A DNA stretch of 64,000 bases from Nonomuraea sp. SBT364 (GTDB lineage Bacteria > Actinomycetota > Actinomycetes > Streptosporangiales > Streptosporangiaceae), in NCBI RefSeq assembly GCF_001083785.1, contig NZ_LAVL01000015.1, positions 39,261 through 103,260 on the forward strand, read 5' to 3'. Positions 1-13,814 of the stretch are shown here, piece after piece. The translations under genes and the position numbers were made by a program. Position 1 is the stretch's first letter. Every line of letters starts with the position of its first letter. The notes under the pieces are model-generated. The model did not search any database, had not been told where the DNA came from, and worked only from the letters and a program-made list of their open reading frames with translations.

Positions 1-2
1 CG

Positions 3-263
3 CGGACGATGCGCCAGGCGGTGGACGGGTTCCACGACACGCTGGACACCGACGCGTGCGTGGCCACCGACGGCGACGTGGCGCTCGACCTGAAGCAGGT
101 GCTGCGGGGCGTGCTGGTGACGCCGGGCCAGGAGGAGACGGGCCTGGCCTCCCTTCGCCGCAAGCTCACCGACCGCGAGCGCGAAGGGAGGCTGGCCCCG
201 GGATGCCGGTCGGCGCTGGAGGTGTCTCTCAACGAGATCACGGCCGCCCGGCGGGTCCCCTAG
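3..263 (+). CDS. C-terminal fragment of an unidentified protein
   Basis: An open frame runs in from the left edge and ends at TAG 261-263. It encodes about 86 residues, hydrophilic and mainly charged, with codon usage typical of real genes here (nearly every third base is G or C). I do not recognise the family. An internal ATG at 9 exists, but the frame stays open to the window edge, so this is most likely the 3' end of a longer gene rather than a complete small one. Its stop overlaps the stop of the converging GH12 gene inside a shared CTAG. Confidence 0.5.
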   Translation, partial: RTMRQAVDGFHDTLDTDACVATDGDVALDLKQVLRGVLVTPGQEETGLASLRRKLTDREREGRLAPGCRSALEVSLNEITAARRVP

Positions 264-1633
264 AAGGTGCAGGCGTAGCCCGAGGGCAGCTGGGTGCTCG
301 ACCCCGGGCGGTTGGCCTGGAAGCCGAACGTGGTGGTGGCGCCGGGAGCCAGGGCGCCGTTGTAGGGCAGGCTGGTGGCCGTCACCGTCTGGCCGCTCGT
401 GGTGAGCGACGCGCCCCAGGAGCCGGCGAGCGTGTGGCCCGAGGGCAGGGTGAAGGTCACCGACCAGCGGCTCGCGCTGGAGGAGCTCTCGTTGGTGACC
501 CTCACAGGCTGGATGACGTAACCGGTCGACCAGCTGGTCTGGGTGGTGGGCGTGACCTCGCAGTCGCCGCCGCCGGAGCCCGGGAGGGTGGTGGTCGTGG
601 CCGCCGACGACTCGGGCGAGGTGTTGCCGGCCCCGTCCCTGGCGCGGACGCGGTAGCTGTAGGACGTGGCGGGGCTCAGGCCGGTGTTCGTGAACGACGT
701 GCTGGTGCTGGTGCCGACCTGGGTGTAGGAGCCGCCGCCGGTCGAGCGGAGGATGTCGTAGCCCGCCAGGCCGCTGCCGCCCGAGTCCGTGGCGGCGTTC
801 CACGACAGGGTGGTGGCCGTGGAGGTGGTGTTGGACGTCGTCAGGCCCGACGGGGTGGTCGGCGGCGTGGTGTCGGTGCCGCCGCCCGAGGTGGTGAAGG
901 AGAAGTCGGTCACGGCCAGGCCCGCGCCGCCGATCCAGGGCTCGAAACCGGCCTGGACGCTCGTCAGGTACCAGGAGCGCTGGCCGTAGCCTCGGCTGAC
1001 CACGTCCGCGTAGAAGGTGTCGATCGCGAAGTTGAGCGAGGTGGCCGGGGAGGTGCGCACGTAGGAGATGACGTTCCAGCCGATGTTGCCGAACCAGACC
1101 TCCCAGGAGGACCCGGCCAGGTTCACGGTGCCGACGCGGTTGCCGATCGGCTGGATGGAGCCCTGCCGGTTGAGCCAGATCATCAGCTCGGCGCCGGTGT
1201 TCTGGCCGTCGGTGCGCGGCGTCGGGTCGAACCACAGGTCGTAGGAGGCGTTGTAGGTGGCGCTGCCCGGATACGTCATGCTGACGCTGGACCGCAGGTT
1301 GCCGAAGCCGCTCGCGTCCGCCCGCATCGGCAGGCCGCTGCCGCTCGTGCAGTTGGCGTAGTGGCATCCCGCGTAGATCGACGGGTAGCCGGCCGGGGCT
1401 CCGCTGGTGGAGTTGTTGTGCGCGGCCTGGGTGACGGTGAAGCCGCCGCCCTGGTTCACGTCGATGCACTGGGCCGTGTCGGCGCCCCAGACGTTGTTCT
1501 GGACGATGTAGCGCCCGCTCTGGACGCTCGTGGAACCGTACTTCTCGCAGATCACCGGCGCGGCCTCGGCCGGGACCGCGACGACGAAGGTGGCCAGAAG
1601 GAAGCCGACGATCAGGTGGTGAATACGCCTCAT
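260..1633 (-). CDS. Secreted GH12 endo-beta-1,4-glucanase with FnIII and CBM2
   Basis: Secreted retaining endoglucanase (457 aa) that cuts internal beta-1,4 bonds of cellulose or mixed glucans. Order of parts: signal peptide (about 1-24, ending AEA), GH12 domain (about 27-245), fibronectin III (about 258-350), C-terminal CBM2 (about 355-457, with the usual cysteines near its two ends). The GH12 nucleophile is the Glu in GAELMIW and the acid/base is the Glu in AGFEPWIGG. I chose ATG 1633 because it gives a clean signal peptide; the frame extends upstream without a better start. It is divergent from the LPMO gene and shares a promoter region carrying a TGAAAGTTTCA palindrome. Confidence 0.93.
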   Translation of the reverse strand: MRRIHHLIVGFLLATFVVAVPAEAAPVICEKYGSTSVQSGRYIVQNNVWGADTAQCIDVNQGGGFTVTQAAHNNSTSGAPAGYPSIYAGCHYANCTSGSGLPMRADASGFGNLRSSVSMTYPGSATYNASYDLWFDPTPRTDGQNTGAELMIWLNRQGSIQPIGNRVGTVNLAGSSWEVWFGNIGWNVISYVRTSPATSLNFAIDTFYADVVSRGYGQRSWYLTSVQAGFEPWIGGAGLAVTDFSFTTSGGGTDTTPPTTPSGLTTSNTTSTATTLSWNAATDSGGSGLAGYDILRSTGGGSYTQVGTSTSTSFTNTGLSPATSYSYRVRARDGAGNTSPESSAATTTTLPGSGGGDCEVTPTTQTSWSTGYVIQPVRVTNESSSSASRWSVTFTLPSGHTLAGSWGASLTTSGQTVTATSLPYNGALAPGATTTFGFQANRPGSSTQLPSGYACTF

Positions 1634-1762
1634 GGCATGTGCTCCACTCGGGGGGCTGGTTGGTCGCAGGATCGCCACCGGCCGGGGCACCCGGCAACCG
1701 GGCGCCGGCGGCGGGCCGGTCCGTCACAGCGCGCACCAGGGGAAACCGGTGGCGTGATCGGC

Positions 1763-1773
1763 TGAAAGTTTCA
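1763..1773. promoter_or_regulatory. Palindrome TGAAAGTTTCA in the GH12/LPMO divergent promoter
   Basis: Perfect odd-centred palindrome in the 249-base divergent region between the GH12 and AA10 genes. The same 11 bases, followed by CG in both cases, recur at 10853-10863 between GH48 and GH6. AT-rich GAAA-N-TTTC elements are known upstream of actinomycete hemicellulase and cellulase genes, so a repressor site is likely. The cognate protein is unknown. Confidence 0.5.
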
Positions 1774-1882
1774 CGCCACGTTGTCGAACGAAGTGAAGAC
1801 GTGTTGTAATGCGGCCACGCGAGTGCTGCCGGGCGGGCGGGTCGTGGCGGGTTCCTTCGTCATGCGAGCAAAGGAATCACCC

Positions 1883-2950
1883 ATGAGAGTCTTCCGATCG
1901 GCGGTCGTGGCGGTCGCCGCGGCCCTGGCCCTGATCACCGCCGCCCTGGTCGTCCCGGCCCAGGCGCACGGCGTCACCATGTTCCCCGGCAGCCGCACGT
2001 TCCTGTGCTGGCAGGACGGCCTGCGGGAGAACGGCGCCATCCAGCCCTACAACCCGGCCTGCGCGGCCGCCGTCTCGCAGAGCGGCACCACCCCGCTCTA
2101 CAACTGGTTCGCGGTGCTGCGCTCCGACGCCGGCGGCCGGACCAGCGGGTTCATCCCCGACGGCCAGATCTGCAGCGCCGGCACGGGCGGCCCGTACGAC
2201 TTCTCCGCCTACAACGCCGTCCGCTCCGACTGGCCCCTGACGCACCTGACGTCGGGCGCCAACATCACCATGCGGCACAGCAACTGGGCCGCGCACCCCG
2301 GCTCGTTCGTCTACTACGTCACCAAGAACGGCTGGAACCCGAACGCGCCGCTGAAGTGGTCGGACCTGGAGCAGTTCGGCAGCGTCAGCAATCCGCCGCA
2401 GTCGGGCGGCCCCGGCGGGCTCAGCTACTACTACTGGAACGTCCAGTTGCCCACCGGCAAGAGCGGCCGGCACATGATCTTCGTCCACTGGATCAGGTCC
2501 GACAGCAACGAGAACTTCTACAGCTGCTCCGACGTCACCTTCGACGGCGGCAACGGTGAGGTCACCGGGGTCGGCCCCGGCGGCAGCTCGCCCAGCCCGG
2601 ACCCGGACCCGACCATCACCCCGACCGTCACGCCGCCTCCCGGTGGCTGCACGGCCACGCTGCGCGCCACCGACACCGGCTGGGCCGGGCACTTCCAGGG
2701 TGAGGTGACCGTCCGCAACACCGGCACGGCCCCGATCAACGGCTGGAAGGTCAAGTGGACCTTCAGCGGCGGTCAGGGCTTCGAGGGCACGCCCTGGAAC
2801 GGCGTGGTGAGCAGCCAGCCGCCGGCCGTCGAGGTGAAGAACGCCTCCTACAACGGGCAGATCGCAGCCAACGGATCCACCACGTTCGGCTTCAACGGCA
2901 CGGGAAGCGTGCCCAGTCCGGTGCCCGCGCTGACCTGTACGCCCGCGTAG
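1883..2950 (+). CDS. AA10 lytic polysaccharide monooxygenase with CBM2
   Basis: Copper-dependent oxidative cleaver of crystalline cellulose (355 aa). The signal peptide (1-28) ends PAQA, so the mature protein begins with His29, as the copper histidine brace demands. The second brace histidine is near residue 138 in AAHPGSF. The AA10 domain runs to about residue 230, followed by a Pro/Asp/Thr linker and a C-terminal CBM2 (about 253-353). The sequence resembles cellulose-active Streptomyces and Thermobifida AA10 enzymes more than chitin-active ones. ATG 1883 is chosen because AAGGA precedes it at good spacing and it gives the correct N-terminal His. It probably shares a transcript with the next gene, 9 bases downstream. 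Confidence 0.93.
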   Translation: MRVFRSAVVAVAAALALITAALVVPAQAHGVTMFPGSRTFLCWQDGLRENGAIQPYNPACAAAVSQSGTTPLYNWFAVLRSDAGGRTSGFIPDGQICSAGTGGPYDFSAYNAVRSDWPLTHLTSGANITMRHSNWAAHPGSFVYYVTKNGWNPNAPLKWSDLEQFGSVSNPPQSGGPGGLSYYYWNVQLPTGKSGRHMIFVHWIRSDSNENFYSCSDVTFDGGNGEVTGVGPGGSSPSPDPDPTITPTVTPPPGGCTATLRATDTGWAGHFQGEVTVRNTGTAPINGWKVKWTFSGGQGFEGTPWNGVVSSQPPAVEVKNASYNGQIAANGSTTFGFNGTGSVPSPVPALTCTPA

Positions 2951-2959
2951 GTCATCGGG

Positions 2960-3508
2960 ATGCTGGAAGAGGTGCGGAGGCCGCGGGCGCGGCGGGGGCG
3001 GGTCATCGCCGTCACCGCCGTGGTCGTGGCCTCCGTCGCCGGGGCGGCGGTGGCGGCGAGCGTGTGGCGGCAGGGGCTGCCGTCTGAGCTCGCGGAGCCG
3101 CTCGCCGCCCGGGTGACGGAGATCCTGGAGAAGTCGTCCCCGGCCGAGCACCACGAGCACGGCCACGAGTTCGGCGAGGACGCGGGGAAGGTCGTATGCG
3201 CCGTCGAGCCGTTCGGCGTCGCGCCCGAGAACGCGTCCAGCGTGTCCGAGGTGCGGTGGGTCTACGCCCGCCACATGTGCGCGATCACCGGCGCGGGCGC
3301 GGACTGGGCGATGTCGGTGCGTGTGTCCGGCCCGCTCGCCGTGCGCCTGAAGGACCCGGTCGAGGTACGGGTGCCGGAGCCCGGAGCCGGTTACCCGGAC
3401 CGGGTCAGACTGGTCATCCCGCCGCGCTACCACGAGGAGGCGTTCGCCGAGTTCGCCGATGACGAGGTGATCGAGGCGGCACGCCGGCGGTTCACCGAGG
3501 CGCGCTAG
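2960..3508 (+). CDS. Small membrane-anchored protein with His-rich segment
   Basis: 182 aa; family not recognised. It has an Arg-rich cytoplasmic N-terminus, one membrane segment at about 16-36 and an extracytoplasmic remainder. A His/Glu-rich stretch with HHEHGHEF lies at about 63-70, and two cysteines flank the middle (CAVEPF and MCAITG). The gene begins 9 bases after the LPMO stop and ends before a strong hairpin, so the two are probably one operon. A metal-handling role supporting the copper-dependent LPMO is an inference from the histidines and the position only. Confidence 0.7.
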   Translation: MLEEVRRPRARRGRVIAVTAVVVASVAGAAVAASVWRQGLPSELAEPLAARVTEILEKSSPAEHHEHGHEFGEDAGKVVCAVEPFGVAPENASSVSEVRWVYARHMCAITGAGADWAMSVRVSGPLAVRLKDPVEVRVPEPGAGYPDRVRLVIPPRYHEEAFAEFADDEVIEAARRRFTEAR

Positions 3509-3518
3509 CGGGCATGTC

Positions 3519-3565
3519 GAACGCGGCCGGCGAGAGGGGGAGGACTCTCCGGGCCGGCCGCGTTC
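3519..3565. terminator. Hairpin between convergent LPMO operon and mannanase
   Basis: Inverted repeat GAACGCGGCCGGC / GCCGGCCGCGTTC with 13-base perfect arms and an inner GAGAG/CTCTC stem. It lies between convergent genes, so it can act on transcripts from both sides. There is no T-run, as is usual in actinomycetes. Confidence 0.75.
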
Positions 3566-3647
3566 ACGCCATCCGGGCGGGATGGTGTCGTAGGGGCGGT
3601 TCACAGCTGGGGGAAGGGCCTCACCTCCTCAGGGTGCGGATCGGGGG

Positions 3648-5210
3648 TCAGCCGGCGCAGGCGTAGCCGGACGGGACGCTGGTCGAGCCGTTGGGACGGC
3701 TGACCTGGAAGCCGAAGGAGGCCGGCAGCGGGGCGTTGTAGCTCAGGTTCTTCGCCGTCACCGTCTGCCCGCTGACCGTCACGGCGGCGTTCCAGGAGCC
3801 GGCGATCGAGTGCCCGGCGGGCAGCGTGAACGTGACGGTCCAGCCGGAGCCCGAGCCGGTCACGGACACGGGCTGGACCACGTACCCGTTGCCCCACTGG
3901 CTGCCGACGGTCGCGGTGACCGAGCAGTCGCCCTCGCCGCCGCCGGGCAGCGTGCTGAACGGGGTGGTGGGCGAGGAGCCCGACTGGTTGCCCGCCGCGT
4001 CCCTGGCCCGCACGTACACCAGGTAGCCGGTGTCCGGGGTGAGCCCGGTCAGGTTGACCGAGTTGGTGGCCGAGCTGCCGAGCAGGGTGCCGCCGGAGCC
4101 GTAGACGTCGTAGCGGGTGACGCCCACGTTGTCGGTGGAGGCCGTCCAGGTCAGCGTGGCGCCGGTGGAGGTGATGGCGGAGGCCGCCGGGGCGCCCGGG
4201 GTGGAGGGCGGGCTGGTGTCGTCGGGGTCGCCGCCGCCGTAGATCGCGGCTTCGCGGGCGGTCGCGGCGATGCCGTTGGCGCCGTTGAACAGCCGCTGGC
4301 CCCACGAGGTGAGCTGGTCGACGTCGAAGTTGGTGACCTGGTCGAGGTACTCGACGCCGCCGCCGTTGCCGCTCCACGACCAGCCGAGGTAGCCGAGGCC
4401 GCGGCTCACGGCCTGAGCCATGATCGTGTCCTCGTCGGGGTTGCCGTCGGAGTGGTTGTGCCCGAACTCGCCCACGACCAGCGGCAGCCCGGCGGTCCTG
4501 AACGCGTCCAGGTACGAGGTGACCTCGGCGGCCGTGTCGAAGACGCCGTACATGTGGACGGAGAAGATGGTGTTCTTGTCGGGGTCGCTGTCGAAGACGG
4601 TCCTGGCGTTGTCACGCATGGTGAACTGCCAGTCCTGGCCCCAGTTGGGCGCGTCGACCATGAGCGCGTGGTCGAAGCCGTTGGCGCGCAGCTTCTGGAT
4701 CGCGGCCGTGGTGGCGGCGGCCCAGCCCGGGGTGACGGCGTTGTTGCCGACGGGCTCGTTGCCGATGTTGACGATGACGTAGTCTTCCTGGCCGACCAGG
4801 GCGCTCTTGACGCTGATCCAGTAGTTCGCGGCGGCGTCCAGGGTGACGGCGCCGCTCTGCTCGCCGTACCCGGTCGTGTCGTGATTTTCCAGGATGCAGA
4901 TGAGCTTGTTCTGCTTGCACAGGGACACGACGTTGGCCACGTCGGCGACACCGTTGGCGGTCCAGCGACCGCCGCTGAGCACCACCCGGACGGCGTTGGC
5001 GCCCAGCGACTTGATGTCGGCGAACGACTGGGTCTGGGAGGCGTACCAGGTGTGGGCGTGGCTGGTGCCACGGATGACGAAGTCCTGTCCGCCCTTCTCG
5101 ACGATCTTCGTGCCGCTGACGTGCAGGCCGGTCGCGGCGTGGGCGGGAGAGGCGACCAGGACGACGGGGAGGAGCAGGAGTGCCGCCAGGGCGGCGAGCC
5201 GGGATCTCAT
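3648..5210 (-). CDS. Secreted GH5 (subfamily 8-like) endo-beta-1,4-mannanase, FnIII, CBM2
   Basis: 520 aa. Signal peptide 1-25 (ends AHA); catalytic GH5 domain about 27-325; fibronectin III about 333-415; CBM2 about 420-520. The opening of the mature protein (GLHVSG, RGTSHAHTWY, SFADIKSLGAN) matches actinomycete beta-mannanases of the ManA/ManB type rather than GH5 cellulases. The acid/base is Glu152 in NIGNEP and the nucleophile is Glu248 in VVGEFGHNH. It lies 51 bases downstream of GH9 on the same strand with a hairpin between, so it may be read from the GH48-GH9 transcript. A mannanase would open softwood hemicellulose for the cellulases around it. Cellulase activity is the alternative. 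Confidence 0.9.
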   Translation of the reverse strand: MRSRLAALAALLLLPVVLVASPAHAATGLHVSGTKIVEKGGQDFVIRGTSHAHTWYASQTQSFADIKSLGANAVRVVLSGGRWTANGVADVANVVSLCKQNKLICILENHDTTGYGEQSGAVTLDAAANYWISVKSALVGQEDYVIVNIGNEPVGNNAVTPGWAAATTAAIQKLRANGFDHALMVDAPNWGQDWQFTMRDNARTVFDSDPDKNTIFSVHMYGVFDTAAEVTSYLDAFRTAGLPLVVGEFGHNHSDGNPDEDTIMAQAVSRGLGYLGWSWSGNGGGVEYLDQVTNFDVDQLTSWGQRLFNGANGIAATAREAAIYGGGDPDDTSPPSTPGAPAASAITSTGATLTWTASTDNVGVTRYDVYGSGGTLLGSSATNSVNLTGLTPDTGYLVYVRARDAAGNQSGSSPTTPFSTLPGGGEGDCSVTATVGSQWGNGYVVQPVSVTGSGSGWTVTFTLPAGHSIAGSWNAAVTVSGQTVTAKNLSYNAPLPASFGFQVSRPNGSTSVPSGYACAG

Positions 5211-5229
5211 AGGTGCCTTTCGCTGGGAG

Positions 5230-5254
5230 GTCCCGCCCCTCGGGAGGGCGGGAC
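5230..5254 (-). terminator. Intercistronic hairpin between GH9 and mannanase genes
   Basis: GTCCCGCCC / GGGCGGGAC, 9-base perfect arms with a 7-base loop, in the 51-base gap between the GH9 stop and the mannanase start. It may terminate part of the GH48-GH9 message or protect its 3' end. No separate promoter motif for the mannanase gene is evident in the gap. Confidence 0.6.
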
Positions 5255-5261
5255 CCGTTTC

Positions 5262-10726
<5,465 letters not shown>

Positions 10727-10749
10727 GGTTTCTCCATGGGAGTAGGGGG

Positions 10750-10763
10750 TGGGAGCGCTCCCA
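10750..10763. promoter_or_regulatory. CelR/CebR operator upstream of GH48
   Basis: Perfect palindrome TGGGAGCGCTCCCA, identical to the published binding site of CelR (Thermobifida) and CebR (Streptomyces), LacI-family repressors released by cellobiose. It ends 24 bases before the GH48 GTG. No LacI-type regulator gene lies in this window. Confidence 0.92.
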
Positions 10764-10852
10764 TGCGGCATTGTGCGCTCCGGCGAGGAGGAGATGTCAA
10801 CGAAATGGCGTCCGGGTGACCGTCTGATTTCCTCTCACCTGCCTGCGTGGCA

Positions 10853-10863
10853 TGAAAGTTTCA
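10853..10863. promoter_or_regulatory. Second TGAAAGTTTCA palindrome, GH48/GH6 promoter region
   Basis: Exact copy of the 11-base palindrome at 1763-1773, here near the middle of the 266-base GH48/GH6 divergent region and between the two CelR operators. It sits inside a longer near-symmetric context (CGTGGC on both sides). It may be an activator or second-repressor site that ties the two cellulase promoters together. Confidence 0.5.
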
Positions 10864-10955
10864 CGTGGCTTGTCTGGCATTCAGCGAGCGTGTGGCCCGC
10901 CGGAGCCCCACCGCCGCACCGGCCGCTGTACACAGATGTGAATGGCCGCCCACTA

Positions 10956-10969
10956 TGGGAGCGCTCCCA
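10956..10969. promoter_or_regulatory. CelR/CebR operator upstream of GH6
   Basis: A second perfect TGGGAGCGCTCCCA, ending 24 bases before the GH6 ATG at 10993. The distance equals that of the GH48 operator to its own start, so the region is built as a mirror image. Confidence 0.92.
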
Positions 10970-10992
10970 CTCACTTCAGGAGATGATGATCC

Positions 10993-13344
10993 GTGAAACT
11001 CCTACGCGGCCTTCGGAGATGGGCCGTCACCGCGACAGCTACCTGTGTCGCGGCCGCCGGCCTCATCGCCGGGCAGACGACCGCTGCTCACGCCGCGGTC
11101 TCCTGCGACGTCGTGTACACCCCCAGCTCGTGGACATCCAGCCCTGGTCAGGGAGGTTTCACCGCGAACCTCACCCTGAAGAACCTGGGCGACCCGCTCA
11201 CCAACTGGACCCTGGCCTTCGACTTCCCCACCACCACCCAGAAGTTCACCCCCAGCGGCTGGGGCGCGGAGATCAGCCAGTCGGGCACCCGCGTCACCGC
11301 GCGGAACATGCCGTGGAACGGCAACCTGGGCACCGGGGCCAGCACCACCATCGGCTTCAACGGCACCTGGTCCGGCACCAACCCCAACCCGACCTCGTTC
11401 ACCGTGAACGGCACCACCTGCGGCGGCCCCGGCGGTGAGACCCCCGCGGTCGTCACCTCCGCCAGCTCCGTCGCCGTCAACGAGGGCGGCACCGCCACCT
11501 TCACCGCCAGGCTGTCGGCGGCCCCGACCTCGAACGTGACCGTCAGCACCTCGCGGACCAGCGGCGACGCCGACCTGAGCGTCAGCTCCGGCGCCTCCCT
11601 GACCTTCACCCCGTCCAACTGGAACACCGCGCAGACGGTCACGCTGGCCGCCGCGCAGGACTCCGACACGGCGGCGGGCACGGCCGCCTTCACCGTCGGC
11701 GGCACCGGCGTCACCTCGGCCACGGTCAACGCCACCGAGGTCGACGACGACAGTACCCAGGAACAGTCGCTGATCGTCACCCCGACGTCCGTGACCGTCC
11801 CCGAGGGCGCCACCGGCACCTACACCGTCCGCCTGGCCACCCAGCCCTCCGCCGGCGTCACCGTCACCACGACGGCCGGCAGCGGCGACGCCAACCTCAC
11901 CGTGAGCTCCGGCGCCTCCCTGTCGTTCAGCACGTCGAACTGGAACACGCCGCAGACCGTGACGCTGGCCGCGGCCCAGGACTCCGACGACACCAACGGC
12001 ACCCGTACGTTCACCGTCGCCGCCACCGGCCTGACCTCGCGCACGGTCACCGCCACCGAGGCGGACGACGACGGCGACAACAACCCCGTCCACGTCGAGA
12101 ACCCGTACGCCGGAGCCACCGGCTACGTCAACCCGAGCTGGTCGGACCGGGCCGCCGCGGAGCCCGGCGGCGCCGCCATCGCCAACACCTCGACCGCCGT
12201 GTGGATGGACCGCATCGCCGCCCTGGAGGGCCCGGGCGACGCCCTGAGCCTGCGTGAGCACATGGACGAGGCGTTGCGGCAGGACGCCGCCAACGGCGCC
12301 GCGCCGCTGACCATCCAGATCGTCGTCTACAACCTGCCCAACCGCGACTGCTCGGCCCTGGCCTCCAACGGCGAGCTGCGCATCGCCGAGAACGGGTTCA
12401 ACCGCTACAAGGCCGAGTACATCGACCCGATCGCGGACGTCTTCGACGACCCGCAGTACGCCAACCTGCGCATCGTCGCGATCGTCGAGCCCGACTCGCT
12501 GCCCAACCTCGTGACCAACATCGACAGCTTCGCCGACTGCCGTGAGGCGAACGGCCCCGGCGGCTACGTCGACGGCATCCGCTACGCGCTCGACAAGCTG
12601 CACGCGATCACCAACGTCTACACCTACGTCGACGCCGCCCACCACGCCTGGCTCGGCTGGGACTCGAACTTCCAGCCGTCGGTCAACCTGTTCCACTCCA
12701 TGGCCGCCGGCACCGCCGCGGGCGTGGACAGCGTGGACGGCTTCATCGTCAACACCGCCAACTACTCCGCGCTCAAGGAGCCGCACTTCACCATCAACAC
12801 CTCGGTGAACGGCACCACGGTCCGCCAGTCCAAGTGGGTCGACTGGAACTACTACATCGACGAGCACACCTTCGCCGTCGCCCTGCGCAACGCCCTGATC
12901 GCCAAGGGCTTCCGCTCCGGGCTGGGCATGCTCGTCGACACCTCGCGCAACGGCTGGGGCGGCAGCGCCCGCCCGTCCGGGCCGAGCAGCTCGCTCAACG
13001 TGGACACCTTCGTCAACGACTCGCGCGTCGACCGGCGCATCCACGCCGGCAACTGGTGCAACCAGAGCGGCGCGGGACTCGGGGTCAGGCCGACGGCCAG
13101 CCCCGAGGCGGGCTTCGACGCCTACGTGTGGATCAAGCCTCCGGGCGAGTCCGACGGCGCCAGCCGGGACATCCCGAACGAGGAGGGCAAGAGGTTCGAC
13201 CGGATGTGCGACCCGACCTACACCGGCAACGACCTCAACGGCAACAACATGTCCGGCGCGCTGGCTGACTCGCCGATCTCGGGCCAGTGGTTCTCGGCCC
13301 AGTTCCGCCAGCTCGTGCAGAACGCCTACCCGCCGCTGTCCTAA
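10993..13344 (+). CDS. Secreted GH6 exocellulase (cellobiohydrolase) with N-terminal CBM2
   Basis: 783 aa. Signal peptide about 1-34 (AHA); CBM2 35-140; two Calx-beta-like modules at about 146-245 and 252-355, each ending in an acidic DDD run; GH6 domain about 365-783. The catalytic acid Asp is in IVEPDSLPNL and the other conserved Asp is in NRDCSA. The long loops and size fit non-reducing-end cellobiohydrolases such as Cel6B rather than endoglucanases. ATG 10993 follows an AGGAG. The CBM2 and Calx-like module closely resemble those of the divergent GH48, so the pair shares domain ancestry. Complements GH48 by attacking the opposite chain end. Confidence 0.93.
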   Translation: MKLLRGLRRWAVTATATCVAAAGLIAGQTTAAHAAVSCDVVYTPSSWTSSPGQGGFTANLTLKNLGDPLTNWTLAFDFPTTTQKFTPSGWGAEISQSGTRVTARNMPWNGNLGTGASTTIGFNGTWSGTNPNPTSFTVNGTTCGGPGGETPAVVTSASSVAVNEGGTATFTARLSAAPTSNVTVSTSRTSGDADLSVSSGASLTFTPSNWNTAQTVTLAAAQDSDTAAGTAAFTVGGTGVTSATVNATEVDDDSTQEQSLIVTPTSVTVPEGATGTYTVRLATQPSAGVTVTTTAGSGDANLTVSSGASLSFSTSNWNTPQTVTLAAAQDSDDTNGTRTFTVAATGLTSRTVTATEADDDGDNNPVHVENPYAGATGYVNPSWSDRAAAEPGGAAIANTSTAVWMDRIAALEGPGDALSLREHMDEALRQDAANGAAPLTIQIVVYNLPNRDCSALASNGELRIAENGFNRYKAEYIDPIADVFDDPQYANLRIVAIVEPDSLPNLVTNIDSFADCREANGPGGYVDGIRYALDKLHAITNVYTYVDAAHHAWLGWDSNFQPSVNLFHSMAAGTAAGVDSVDGFIVNTANYSALKEPHFTINTSVNGTTVRQSKWVDWNYYIDEHTFAVALRNALIAKGFRSGLGMLVDTSRNGWGGSARPSGPSSSLNVDTFVNDSRVDRRIHAGNWCNQSGAGLGVRPTASPEAGFDAYVWIKPPGESDGASRDIPNEEGKRFDRMCDPTYTGNDLNGNNMSGALADSPISGQWFSAQFRQLVQNAYPPLS

Positions 13345-13353
13345 CCCCTGATC

Positions 13354-13395
13354 ACAGGGCCCAGGCCGCCGGATCTGCCCCGGCCTGGGCCCTGT
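13354..13395. terminator. Strong hairpin after GH6, shared with DUF1992 gene
   Basis: ACAGGGCCCAGGCC / GGCCTGGGCCCTGT, 14-base perfect arms with a loop of about 14 bases, placed between convergent genes. It starts 10 bases after the GH6 stop. Confidence 0.85.
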
Positions 13396-13402
13396 AACCA
13401 TT

Positions 13403-13798
13403 TCAGCGTCCGCGCCACTCCGAGACGATCCGCTCGACGTCGTAAGGGACCAGGTTGAGCGGCGGGCCCGGCAGCCCGGTCCTGATGGCCTCCCGGATCC
13501 GGTCGTTGATCTCGTTCATGATCAGCCGGATCTCGCCCTCGGACCTGGCCTGAGCGGCCGCGGCCAGCGCCTGCTCGGCGTCCTTGCGCAGCTGCAGACT
13601 CGGCGGGAGCGGCATCGACAGCCCCTCGCTCTCCAGCTTCTGCTTGACCCACCAGTGCTCGTCGTACGGCTTGTCGGCGCCGGGGATCGGCTTGCCCGCA
13701 CCCGGCAGGTCGTCGAACTCGCCGCGTTCCTGCGCTTCCCTGATCTGCCGGTCCACCCAGCTCTCGAACTGCATCCCGCCCGGTTTGCGATCGGTCAC
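13403..13798 (-). CDS. DUF1992 (DnaJ-homologue-type) small protein
   Basis: 131 aa. Residues about 8-75 carry the DUF1992 signature: FESWVDRQIREA, then GEFDDLPGAGKPI, then DEHWWVKQKLESEG. The rest is a helical tail. The family is widespread and related to the J-domain homologue DNAJC28, but its biochemical role is not established. It starts 16 bases after the FolP-like gene on the same strand, so the two are probably co-transcribed. Confidence 0.85.
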   Translation of the reverse strand: MTDRKPGGMQFESWVDRQIREAQERGEFDDLPGAGKPIPGADKPYDEHWWVKQKLESEGLSMPLPPSLQLRKDAEQALAAAAQARSEGEIRLIMNEINDRIREAIRTGLPGPPLNLVPYDVERIVSEWRGR

Positions 13799-13814
13799 CC
13801 GTGATTCCCCTTCC

